This document shows positions 50,011 to 58,033 of a stretch of 64,000 nucleotides of DNA, piece by piece. A program made the translations under genes and the position numbers. A model generated the notes under the pieces. That model was not told the DNA's origin. It saw only the letters and a list, made by a program, of their open reading frames with translations, and ran no database searches. This stretch comes from Methylocystis sp. L43 (GTDB lineage: Bacteria; Pseudomonadota; Alphaproteobacteria; Rhizobiales; Beijerinckiaceae). The stretch spans positions 124,001-188,000 of the forward strand of contig NZ_JADNRA010000033.1 in NCBI RefSeq assembly GCF_015709525.1, in the 5' to 3' direction. How positions within the stretch are numbered: position 1 is the first letter of the stretch; every line of letters starts with the position of its first letter.

Positions 50011-50694
50011 ATGAGCGAGGCCGTTCTCGAACTCCGCAGCATCGCGCGCCACTATCGTGAGGGCGAGGCGCGGCTCGACATTCTGATGGACATCAATCTG
50101 TCCATCTACCCGGGCGAGACGGTCGCGCTGCTGGCGCCCTCTGGGGCCGGCAAGTCGACGCTCCTCCATATCGCCGGACTCTTGGAGCGCCAGGACGGCG
50201 GCGAAGTGCTGATCAAGAATGCGCCGACGTCGCGCATGTCCGACGCCGAGCGTACGCGGCTGCGGCGCGCCACCGTCGGCTTCATCTATCAATTCCATCA
50301 TTTATTGCCGGAGTTCTCGGCGCTTGAGAATGTGGCGCTGCCGCAGATGATCAATGGGCTGAGCGGGAACGAAGCGCGCCTGCGGGCGCAACAGCTGCTC
50401 GACTATTTGCGGCTGGGGCCGCGCGCGTCGCACCGGCCTTCCGAGCTATCTGGCGGCGAACAGCAGCGCGTCGCCATCGCCCGCGCCGTCGCGAACGCAC
50501 CGCATCTTCTGCTTGCCGACGAACCGACGGGCAATCTCGATCCGCGCACGGCGGAGCACGTTTTCGGGACTTTGTTGGCGCTCGCCCGCAGCACCGGACT
50601 GGCGGCGCTCATCGCGACTCACAATCTGGAGCTCGCCAAACAAATGGACCGCCGCGTAACCTTACGCGACGGTCGAGTTGAACTGCTAAGCTGA
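50011..50694 (+). CDS. lolD: Lipoprotein-releasing system ATPase LolD
   Basis: The ATPase of LolCDE. The 227-residue protein has Walker [13 protein letters not shown] (about residue 43), signature [14 protein letters not shown] (about 145), Walker [13 protein letters not shown] and the H-loop ATHN. It follows lolC by 5 nt. Size and motifs are those of the LolD/MacB ATPase group; the proS-lolC-lolD context settles the assignment. Confidence 0.95.
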   Translation: MSEAVLELRSIARHYREGEARLDILMDINLSIYPGETVALLAPSGAGKSTLLHIAGLLERQDGGEVLIKNAPTSRMSDAERTRLRRATVGFIYQFHHLLPEFSALENVALPQMINGLSGNEARLRAQQLLDYLRLGPRASHRPSELSGGEQQRVAIARAVANAPHLLLADEPTGNLDPRTAEHVFGTLLALARSTGLAALIATHNLELAKQMDRRVTLRDGRVELLS

Positions 50695-50701
50695 AGCCGC
50701 C

Positions 50702-51277
50702 TTAAGTCTTCGTCGTGGGCTTCTTGCCCATGAACTGGTGCTTGTACCAGAGGCCGAAGCCGACCAGCGCCAGGGCTCCGAAGAACACGGCGATGGTGAT
50801 TTCCCTGGATTGGGTCAAGCCGACGGAGAAGGGAAAGCGCGCGACATATTCTTTCGCGCCGTCATCGCTTTTCGCCTTCACCAGTCCAATGAACTTGCCT
50901 TCCTGCGGAAAGACGTGTTCGAAGGTGAGCGTGCCGGACTTATACTTCTTAGGCGGAGAGTAATACTCAGTATTCGCCTCGAGATTTTCGGTGTCGTCCT
51001 TCTGGCCGACGTCGCGGACGACGCGCATTTCGAGGTTCATGTCGCGCAATTCGTCCTGCTGCGCATCCAGTGTGATGATGGTGGGCCCCGCATCTGGAAT
51101 GTCGTCGCAGAACTGTTCACGCGACTTTTGCGGCTGATATCCTGTGAACGTCATTGTATCGGGGCCGAGCTTCATCAGGCATTGGCCCTGATTGATGCCG
51201 ACGTCGCCATGCGCGTGCGCTTGCGTGACCCAGCCGGCCGCCGCGAACAGCACAACGGCGAAAAATCGCATGATCAT
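50702..51277 (-). CDS. Exported protein with C-terminal membrane anchor, unknown function
   Basis: A 191-residue protein starting at ATG 51277 (GGGAG upstream), with a signal peptide ending in THAHA-like AHAHG, a periplasmic domain with two cysteines (about residues 31 and 55) and a C-terminal membrane helix (about 162-182, ITIAVFFGALALVGFGLWY) followed by a short basic tail. Motifs such as TMTFTGYQPQKS and FPQEGKFIGLVKAKS suggest an immunoglobulin-like beta domain. I cannot name the family. It is convergent with lolD, 7 bp away, and stands alone on its strand. Confidence 0.75.
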   Translation of the reverse strand: MIMRFFAVVLFAAAGWVTQAHAHGDVGINQGQCLMKLGPDTMTFTGYQPQKSREQFCDDIPDAGPTIITLDAQQDELRDMNLEMRVVRDVGQKDDTENLEANTEYYSPPKKYKSGTLTFEHVFPQEGKFIGLVKAKSDDGAKEYVARFPFSVGLTQSREITIAVFFGALALVGFGLWYKHQFMGKKPTTKT

Positions 51278-51576
51278 CTGGTTTTCTCCCTTCTGAACCG
51301 GCCGCTCTGCGATGAGCGTCTCTTTCTTGGCGCGCAGTCCGGTTCCGACGCGCCATTTTTCGCACACCCTTTGAGCGAATGCGAGCTGCGACGGCCGAGA
51401 TTCCGGAGCCTCCAGCAGCGCTTTAGTTAATATAAATCAACTGCGCCGACTTGTCCCGCGACCAAGGGCCACACGCGCGCCAAAAAAAGTATGCGTCGCC
51501 CGTTTATTGTACAATCCCGTCGCCTGACGATGATTTTTCCCGAGGGCTCCGGCGGTAGAGAAGTTGCTTAAACGTC

Positions 51577-52380
51577 ATGCACTTGGCGCAACTTCGGCGC
51601 AATTTCGAGCCAATCATCGGCCCCAGGGTTGGCGGAGTTAAATTTTCATTTAACTTAAACCAGCCTTCACAAACTATGGCGGGAAACATGTTGAACTTTC
51701 CTAATCTGCGCGACCAAGCTGAACTTTCTGTCACCGGCGGCTGCCTGTCGACCATCTGGTTGAAAGACCACCAGGCTCTAGTATTGCGCAAGACTCGGCC
51801 GGGTTTTGACGCACAGACGATCAAGACGATTACTGAGATTTTGTCGGCGATCGACCGAGGCGAGCTGAACGACCTCCGCTACATCGTCTATGATTTCGCG
51901 CATGGCGTGCGAGAGGCGCCGAGGCCGGCGGAGGGTTTCGGAGAGATGGCTGCCGAAAATTCCGAGCTGATCGTCGATACGCCGGTGATCACGCTCGCCT
52001 GGGCGCGCGGCCTGATGGGCGGCTCCGATTTTGACTTCGCCATGCACTGCTCCGCCATCGTCGCCGAAAGGGACGCGCAATTCTCCTTCTCGGGAGATCC
52101 CTCCGATCTCATGGGACTTTACGCGGCGGTTGGCCGGACGCTGGGCTTCGTCAAGGCTGAACGTCTCATGGAGAGCAATACGGCGCTTGCCGCCGAAGAC
52201 GCCCACGAACTGCTGATTGTCAGAGACGTCGTCGAACCGCAGAATGGCGCCGCTGCGATAGAGCGCTACCTGGCCCAATTTGGCCGACGGTATAACGCCT
52301 CGCACGCGATTTTTCGCGCGCAACGTATGGTGCAACCTTGGGTTGATCGCCGCAGTCTGGTGGCCCTTGAACGCAACTGA
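51577..52380 (+). CDS. Crotonase-fold protein, degenerate RpfF-like paralogue
   Basis: A 267-residue protein (or 231 from ATG 51688) with crotonase-fold layout. It contains LRYIVYDFAHG, then ARGLMGGSDFDFAMHCSAIV in the place of the GGGFE oxyanion region, and a FSFSGDPSDL stretch where RpfF-type enzymes have the PEI motif. Both catalytic glutamates of DSF synthases appear to be missing, so it may be inactive or catalyse something else. It is convergent with the GGDEF-EAL gene and lies next to a true RpfF homologue. A perfect AT-rich inverted repeat, GTTAAAT and ATTTAAC, lies at 51636-51653, near the possible starts. Confidence 0.72.
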   Translation: MHLAQLRRNFEPIIGPRVGGVKFSFNLNQPSQTMAGNMLNFPNLRDQAELSVTGGCLSTIWLKDHQALVLRKTRPGFDAQTIKTITEILSAIDRGELNDLRYIVYDFAHGVREAPRPAEGFGEMAAENSELIVDTPVITLAWARGLMGGSDFDFAMHCSAIVAERDAQFSFSGDPSDLMGLYAAVGRTLGFVKAERLMESNTALAAEDAHELLIVRDVVEPQNGAAAIERYLAQFGRRYNASHAIFRAQRMVQPWVDRRSLVALERN

Positions 52381-52400
52381 AGCCTGTCGCCGAAACCTTC

Positions 52401-54695
52401 TCACGCCGCGCTGACGAGGCGCGGCGCGTCACGCCAATACTCGAGGAGCGGTTTCAGCTCCTCGATTGGCCGCGGCCTCGTGTAGAGATATCCCTGAATG
52501 AGAAAAATATTCTTGCTCGCCATGAAGGCGAGCTGAGCGTCAGTTTCGACGCCTTCGGCGACGAGATCGATGGACAGATCCCGTGCGAGCGCAGAGATCG
52601 CTGAGACGATCGCCTGCGTCTTCGGCGACTCGATCGCCTGCCGCGCGAAGGAGCGATCGATCTTGACCTTCTTGACCGGGAAACGATTGAGATAACCGAG
52701 GCTGCTGTAGCCGGTTCCGAAATCGTCGAGTGAGAGACGGACGCCGAGCGCTTCGATCTCGCGTAATTTACTGTCGACGTCATCTGACAACATGAGCGTC
52801 GTTTCGGTGATTTCGAGCTCCAAACGATCAGGCTCCAACCCAGATTCGCGGAGCGTCGCCGCGACCATCTCGGCAAGATCCTTCTGTTGGAATTGTCTTG
52901 GCGCGATATTGACGGCGACACGGACGTTCGCGGGCCACGATTTCGCGTCATGGCACGCCTGCCGCAGCGCCCAGGCGCCGAGCTCGATGATCATGCCGGT
53001 TTCTTCGGCGACAGGAATGAATTCGCCTGGCGAGATCATTCCTCGGGTCGGGTGGCGCCATCGCAGCAGCGCCTCAAAGGAAACGATGGTCGCGGTGCGG
53101 GAATCGACGACCGGTTGATAGTAGACGATCAATTCGTTCGCCAGGAACGCGTGACGCAGTTCAGTGTCGATTGCGCGCTTTCGGGTCAGCGCATCCTGCA
53201 TCTCCTGGGAATACCAGATCGCCTTGCCGCGCCCTTGGGCTTTCGACTGGTAAAGCGCGAGATCGCTGCATTTGAGCAGGCCGCCGGAGGTCTCCGAGTC
53301 CTTGGGCGCCGCGGCCATGCCGATGCTCGCGCCGATGTTGATGACGTGGTTTTCGACGATGAAGGTGCGATGCATCTCGGCGAGGATATTGGCGGCGAGT
53401 TCATCAACCTCAGGCAGGTGTTCGCCGGCGCGCAGCAGCACGCAGAACTCGTCGCCGCCGAGCCTCGCCACCACATGCGGATGCGGCACGCAGGCGGCGA
53501 GACGCGCTCCGACCGCGGACAGCAGCTCATCGCCGATGGAGTGGCCCAGCGTGTCATTGACGTCTTTGAACCGATCGAGATCAATGTTGAGCAGCGCGGC
53601 GTGGAGCCCGCGCTGCCTCAGCTGAACCATTTCCTCTTCAAGCGTCTCCTGAAATTGATAGCGGTTCGGGAGATTGGTCAGATCGTCGAAATGCGCGATG
53701 CGCTCAATCTCACGGAGCGCGCGCTTTTGAATCGTCACGTCCTCGATGACGGTAATGAAGGATCCCGCTTCGGCGCGTTCGCAATGAAACTCAAAAAACC
53801 GTTCGCCGAGCTTGTGCGTGAAGATGTTGGCGCGCGGCATTGTGACGTGCCGCTTCCATCGCTCAAAAAATATTTTGCCTTCCTGCGGCGACATGCCGAC
53901 GCTCTTGCCGATCGCACGCGCCAGCGCTTCGAGCCGGATCGGCGTCGTCGCGGCCACGATGCCGAAGAAATCTATCACGCGCCGATTGACGACCGTGACG
54001 GAGAGGTCGGAGTCGCCCATGCACAGGCCGTGCGTCATCGAGTTCAGCGCAAGGCTGAATTTTTGCCGCTGGCGGGTGGCGTCCAAGCCGTTGCGCAGCG
54101 CCGACTCCAAATTGCCGTGCAGGAATTTCGTCGTTGAATGAATGGAGACGATCAGCAGCACGACGATCAGCGCGAGGCCGAGGTAGCGCCGTTCTTCATG
54201 CATCATCGCGGCGATCGCAAGGGGAAGCGCGAGGCCGAGCGATTGCGCAAGAACGATCCAGGGACGGCCGGCGTTGCGACCCGCAAGTCCGCTCAGGCCG
54301 CTCATCATAATCACGATGCTGTAAATGCCGAGAACGTCGTTGTAATGATTGTAGAACAAGATGGCGACGGAAGCGCCGACCGCCGTCATGAAGCCGACCG
54401 CGCCGATCGCGTAGAGCCTCTCCCACTCCCGTGAATCGCGTCGACGAAGCGAGACGGGCGTGCTCGCATGCGCCAAGAAAACATAAAGACGAAAGGCGCC
54501 GAGAACGGCGATCAGCGCCACGAAGTAGAGATAGACTCGCTCGCCGAGAAGAAACCAGGCGAGCGCAGGCGCGATGAGGCCGCCGAGAAGGCCCGCAAAA
54601 AACGAACCGGCGGTGCCGAACAGGGTTTCAACGAGGTCGCTATGGATCTGAACGTCGGAGCTTTCGCTGACGGCTGGTTTCCTGCGGACGAGCAT
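52401..54695 (-). CDS. Membrane PAS-GGDEF-EAL protein (cyclic-di-GMP turnover)
   Basis: A 764-residue inner membrane protein. Order: five or six membrane helices (about 25-190), a PAS-like domain (about 205-320), GGDEF (about 330-490) with an intact GGDEF motif, and EAL (about 505-755) with an intact EALLRWRHP, LDDFGTGYSSL, and VAEGVET. The residues before the GGDEF (VPHPHVVARL) lack the RxxD inhibitory site. It can therefore both make and degrade cyclic-di-GMP. It begins 3 nt after the rpfF-like stop, with GAGG inside the end of that gene, so the two are translated together. Confidence 0.94.
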   Translation of the reverse strand: MLVRRKPAVSESSDVQIHSDLVETLFGTAGSFFAGLLGGLIAPALAWFLLGERVYLYFVALIAVLGAFRLYVFLAHASTPVSLRRRDSREWERLYAIGAVGFMTAVGASVAILFYNHYNDVLGIYSIVIMMSGLSGLAGRNAGRPWIVLAQSLGLALPLAIAAMMHEERRYLGLALIVVLLIVSIHSTTKFLHGNLESALRNGLDATRQRQKFSLALNSMTHGLCMGDSDLSVTVVNRRVIDFFGIVAATTPIRLEALARAIGKSVGMSPQEGKIFFERWKRHVTMPRANIFTHKLGERFFEFHCERAEAGSFITVIEDVTIQKRALREIERIAHFDDLTNLPNRYQFQETLEEEMVQLRQRGLHAALLNIDLDRFKDVNDTLGHSIGDELLSAVGARLAACVPHPHVVARLGGDEFCVLLRAGEHLPEVDELAANILAEMHRTFIVENHVINIGASIGMAAAPKDSETSGGLLKCSDLALYQSKAQGRGKAIWYSQEMQDALTRKRAIDTELRHAFLANELIVYYQPVVDSRTATIVSFEALLRWRHPTRGMISPGEFIPVAEETGMIIELGAWALRQACHDAKSWPANVRVAVNIAPRQFQQKDLAEMVAATLRESGLEPDRLELEITETTLMLSDDVDSKLREIEALGVRLSLDDFGTGYSSLGYLNRFPVKKVKIDRSFARQAIESPKTQAIVSAISALARDLSIDLVAEGVETDAQLAFMASKNIFLIQGYLYTRPRPIEELKPLLEYWRDAPRLVSAA

Positions 54696-54698
54696 GAG

Positions 54699-55631
54699 CT
54701 AATCCTCGTTGGGAGACGGCGGCTTTTTTGAAGCCTCGCCCTTGCCGCCGGGAAGCTCGTCGCCAGAAAGACGCAACTGCGCCGAAACAAGCCGTTCCAT
54801 ATAACGCAGGTCATGCCGTGAAATGGCCATGGAGCAATCCGTCCAAAGCTCGACCACCCGAAGCAATTCCTCCTTACGTACGGGGAAACATTGCCTTCGA
54901 AACTTGACGAGGGCCTGACGGCGCCGCCAGTTTGCGCCGTCGGAGTCGAGCATCCAATCATGGGCGGTTTCGAGCGCCCGGCCTTCCGGCGCGACGACGT
55001 CGATGATGTCGAGATCGAACAGTTCGCGAGCGGAATAAACGCGACCGGCGGAGAGAATTTGCTGCGTGCGCGCGGGCCCGACGCGCCGCGTCAGAAAGGT
55101 CACAGCGCCCATCCCGGGAAAAGTGTTGAAGGCGATCTCGGGCACTCCAAGACGCGCGCTCTCCTCGGCGATGACAAAATCGGTGGCCAGCGCCCCTTCG
55201 AATCCGCCGCCCATGCACTGTCCCCTAACGACGGACAGCGTCAAGACAGGAAGATCGAAAGCCGACGCCAGCGTGTACATCACCTCGATACAAGCATAGG
55301 CGTAGGTTAGCAGCGAATCTCGATCATTGTTCCTGATGCAGGAAACGAACGTCGCAAGATCGCCGCCCAAGCTGAACACATTCGACTTCTTGGAGGCCAT
55401 CACGATGTAGCGGATCGGCCACTTCGCGCCCTCCGTCTGCGCCAGACGTTTGATCGCGTCACGAAAGTCGATTGCGTCTTGCAACATCCGCAAAGTGTAG
55501 CAATGAGGCGAGTCTGCTCGATAATTCATCCAAACCGATTGCGTCGGTGGGTCATATTCAATGTCTAAATGTTCGAAGCGCCAGTGAGGAAAATCTTGGG
55601 GAGGGTGCCGTAGGTGCGCGGCGCTACTCAT
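54699..55631 (-). CDS. RpfF-like DSF synthase (crotonase family)
   Basis: A 310-residue enoyl-CoA hydratase-fold enzyme of the type that makes cis-2-unsaturated fatty acid signals (diffusible signal factor) from hydroxyacyl-ACP. ATG 55631 gives MSSAAHLRHPPQDFPHW. The active-site region CMGGGFEGALATDF and GVPEIAFNTFPGMGA puts glutamates at residues 145 and 165, exactly 20 apart like Glu141 and Glu161 of Xanthomonas RpfF. It is followed directly by the GGDEF-EAL gene, as rpfF is linked to rpfR in Burkholderia. The C-terminal tail is charged. I give no symbol because the product is unproven. Confidence 0.88.
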   Translation of the reverse strand: MSSAAHLRHPPQDFPHWRFEHLDIEYDPPTQSVWMNYRADSPHCYTLRMLQDAIDFRDAIKRLAQTEGAKWPIRYIVMASKKSNVFSLGGDLATFVSCIRNNDRDSLLTYAYACIEVMYTLASAFDLPVLTLSVVRGQCMGGGFEGALATDFVIAEESARLGVPEIAFNTFPGMGAVTFLTRRVGPARTQQILSAGRVYSARELFDLDIIDVVAPEGRALETAHDWMLDSDGANWRRRQALVKFRRQCFPVRKEELLRVVELWTDCSMAISRHDLRYMERLVSAQLRLSGDELPGGKGEASKKPPSPNED

Positions 55632-55879
55632 ATCCAGTATTTTGGGGCCAAGGCCTCCCCCCTCAATCACGCGAGAAAACGAACCGCCCGGGTCCCACCG
55701 CAGGCGCGGCGGCGCGGGCGGGCTAAGCCGCCAAGCTTTAAGTGAGTTCGATTCAGCATTTGGCAATGCCTTCAACTCGCGGTCGCGGCTCCTTCCGTCA
55801 CAGAAGTTCAGTCAAAGATCTCAACAGACGGAAACAACGGGGTCTATTTTGGTCTTCTATTAACCTTGTAACGCTCGCT

Positions 55880-57238
55880 CTAGGCGACTTCGAACCACGT
55901 CGCCAGTCCGCCCGCTTCGTGCTCCAGAATATCATCATGGATGGCCCACTTTCCAGGCGATTCGGCGAGGAAGGCGGCGTGCTTGGTTTTCCCGGGGGGA
56001 ACAATGACGCCGTTGCGCCAATAGGGCTCCCATCCGTCATCGAGGTCATGCAGAAGACGCATGCACTGCCCGTGAACATGCATCGCGAGCGCCGCTCCAG
56101 ACTTGTTGACAAAGCCCAGCGTCACCGGGGTTCCTCGGGCCACTTTGAAAAGGGGCGGCCCTTCGTAGCCTCTCGTCAACGCGCCATTGATCGTCCAGGC
56201 GGCGCCCGCCGCATTCCTGCGCGGTTCGATCACCAGATCGACCTTCTTGGCGCTCGCAAGCTTGATCTCGGCAGGGAGCGCCGCATTCTGCGGGAGCGAC
56301 GCTATCGGCGGACGCTTCGACGCCTTTGCGCCCTTGGCTTGCGCGACGAAAAGATCGCGATCCTCGCCATTCGGTCCGCGCAAGATCAAATTGGCCTTGG
56401 CGCCCTCGGTCTCCGGCATGTCGAACATCAGCTCGAAGCGCGCCCCCGGCGCGACGGGAATGCTCCGCTTGATGGGTTCGAAGGCGTCGCACGGCTGGCC
56501 GTCGATGGCGATCACGAAAGGCTGCGCGCCCGCGAGCGACAGCACCATGATGCGCGCATTGCTGAGATTGGCCAGGCGCAGCCGCACCCTGGCGCCGGGC
56601 GCGAGGCTCTGCAGGGCCGGCGCAGCCTTGCCGTTGACGCAGAGCAGCGGGCCAATCCGGCCGACCCCGCTTGCCGCCGCGGGATCGTTGAAGTCGCCGA
56701 CGACCTGGCCGGCGTCATCAAGCCGCCAGTCGTCGAGCACCAGAAGCAGGTCGGCGTCTGCGGGCGGCGGCGCCGGCTCGTCGACGACAAGCAGTCCCTT
56801 GAGGCCGCGCCCCATGAGTTCCGGCGTCGCGCCATAGACGCTCGGCCGGTAGCAGAACAGGCCGGGATCGGCGAGCCGGCGGCGGTAATCGAAGGACCCG
56901 CCGGGCGCGACCGGCGCCTGCGTCAGCGGGGCGACGCCCTCCATCGCATTGTCGCCGCGCAAGCCATGCCAGTGAATGGTTGCGGGTTGGTCAAGCTTGT
57001 TCAGGAATCGGACGGCGAGTTCGTCGCCCTGCTGGTAGCGCAGGAGAGGCCCCGGCGTGCTTCCGTCGAAACCGAGAATGCTGGTTTCGCCGCCGCCGGA
57101 CAGGCGCGCCTTGCCGGGCCGCGCCTCGATCTGCCGCAGGGAGCGCGGCGGCGACTGCGCCACCGCCGGAAGCGCCGCCAGGCTGGCGGCGACGCCGGAA
57201 AGCACGACGCGGCGGGAGAGAGGTTGTGACATCGCCAT
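55880..57238 (-). CDS. Multicopper-oxidase-fold protein lacking the type 1 copper site
   Basis: A 452-residue protein with a Tat signal (SRRVVLSGVAAS) and three cupredoxin domains. The first histidine pair (TIHWHGLRG, about residue 90) is present, but WYHSH is replaced by CYRPSV. In domain 3 HPxHLHG has become ALAMHVHG, and HCHxxxH has become HDDILEH, so the type 1 cysteine is gone and at least five of the usual His/Cys ligands are missing. It cannot be a normal laccase or copper oxidase. FtsP/SufI is a known copper-free relative, but here about six ligands remain. It diverges from the small secreted-protein gene at 57343. Confidence 0.88.
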   Translation of the reverse strand: MAMSQPLSRRVVLSGVAASLAALPAVAQSPPRSLRQIEARPGKARLSGGGETSILGFDGSTPGPLLRYQQGDELAVRFLNKLDQPATIHWHGLRGDNAMEGVAPLTQAPVAPGGSFDYRRRLADPGLFCYRPSVYGATPELMGRGLKGLLVVDEPAPPPADADLLLVLDDWRLDDAGQVVGDFNDPAAASGVGRIGPLLCVNGKAAPALQSLAPGARVRLRLANLSNARIMVLSLAGAQPFVIAIDGQPCDAFEPIKRSIPVAPGARFELMFDMPETEGAKANLILRGPNGEDRDLFVAQAKGAKASKRPPIASLPQNAALPAEIKLASAKKVDLVIEPRRNAAGAAWTINGALTRGYEGPPLFKVARGTPVTLGFVNKSGAALAMHVHGQCMRLLHDLDDGWEPYWRNGVIVPPGKTKHAAFLAESPGKWAIHDDILEHEAGGLATWFEVA

Positions 57239-57342
57239 CTAGCTATGGCGCAGCCCGGCCCATTGGGCAATGATTGAGAGCTTCAACGTCACGCGCCGTG
57301 AGGGGAGCGCGAGAACGGCCAAAACACGAGGAGGCTTGAGAC

Positions 57343-57660
57343 ATGAGCGCGCCGCGCATGAACAAGACTGCCGCAATTTTAGGCTTCTGCAGCGCGTGCG
57401 GGTTTTTGCCGCTCGCCGCGTGGGCGCAGGCTTCGCAAGGCTATTCCGATTATCGCCAGTCCCTGATCGCCGGCGGTTGGAAGCCCAACGTCGGCTACGG
57501 GCTGAAAACCGCCCGCGGCAAGCCCCTATATAAATTTCCGGAAGTCGTCTGCGGTCCGACGCTCTGCAACGCCAAATGGCGCGATCCCCAGGGGCGCGAA
57601 AAGGTCATTACGCTGATCCGCGGCCTCGAGGGGGCGGATCACCGCGTGGCGCCACAATAG
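57343..57660 (+). CDS. Small secreted protein with one likely disulphide, unknown function
   Basis: A 105-residue protein with GAGGAGG before ATG 57343, a signal peptide (about 1-31, cleaved after AWA) and a mature domain carrying YSDYRQSLIAGGWKP and a VCGPTLCNAKW cysteine pair. Similar small periplasmic proteins occur in Rhizobiales, without known function as far as I recall. It diverges from the multicopper-oxidase-fold gene and shares a 104-bp promoter region with it. Confidence 0.78.
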   Translation: MSAPRMNKTAAILGFCSACGFLPLAAWAQASQGYSDYRQSLIAGGWKPNVGYGLKTARGKPLYKFPEVVCGPTLCNAKWRDPQGREKVITLIRGLEGADHRVAPQ

Positions 57661-57785
57661 CCGGCGGCGGCTGGCATCCCGCCGCGTCCATGCTATAGAG
57701 CGACGCCCGACGAATCGAGTTCGCGCTTGGGAGCGCCTTGGCGCGCCCTCAAAACGCGCAAGGGACTGCGCCTTTTCGGGGAACA

Positions 57786-57834
57786 GGATCGTTTGAGAGG
57801 AAGTCGAACGGTTCGATTTCATCTCAAGCGATCC
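57786..57834. repeat. 49-bp intergenic palindrome upstream of tRNA-Leu
   Basis: The sequence from GGATCG (57786) to GCGATCC (57834) folds back on itself, pairing TTTGAGA with TCTCAA and GTCGAAC with GTTCGAT. A CCGGTTC follows directly, a feature shared with the palindrome at 3749-3800, so it may belong to the same broad class of dispersed repeat. It lies in the 214-bp gap before tRNA-Leu. Confidence 0.65.
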
Positions 57835-57874
57835 CGGTTCACGGGCAGGGGATGAGGCGGCCCTTCCGCCGATC

Positions 57875-57959
57875 GCGGGCGTGGCGGAACTGGTAGACGC
57901 GCCGGATTTAGGTTCCGGTGACGAAAGTCGTGGGGGTTCGACTCCCTCCGCCCGCACCA
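57875..57959 (+). tRNA. tRNA-Leu (UAG)
   Basis: A type II tRNA with long variable arm: acceptor GCGGGCG with CGCCCGC, anticodon stem CCGGA/TCCGG around TTTAGGT (anticodon TAG), variable arm TGACGAAAGTCG, T-arm GGGGGTTCGACTCCCTC, and an encoded CCA. It is 85 nt with CCA and lies 74 bp before tig. Confidence 0.97.
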
Positions 57960-58033
57960 GAGCCGCCTACCGTGGCAGTCGAATAATCGTCGTCGCGCGC
58001 CGGCGACGCGCAGTCATTAAGAAGGCTATTGAG

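Noticed and set aside
57733-57745. Partial match (TTGGCGCGCCC) to the tRNA-Glu repeat near tRNA-Leu
   Set aside because: Only 11 nt match and not at a tRNA end, so it is within chance for GC-rich DNA.
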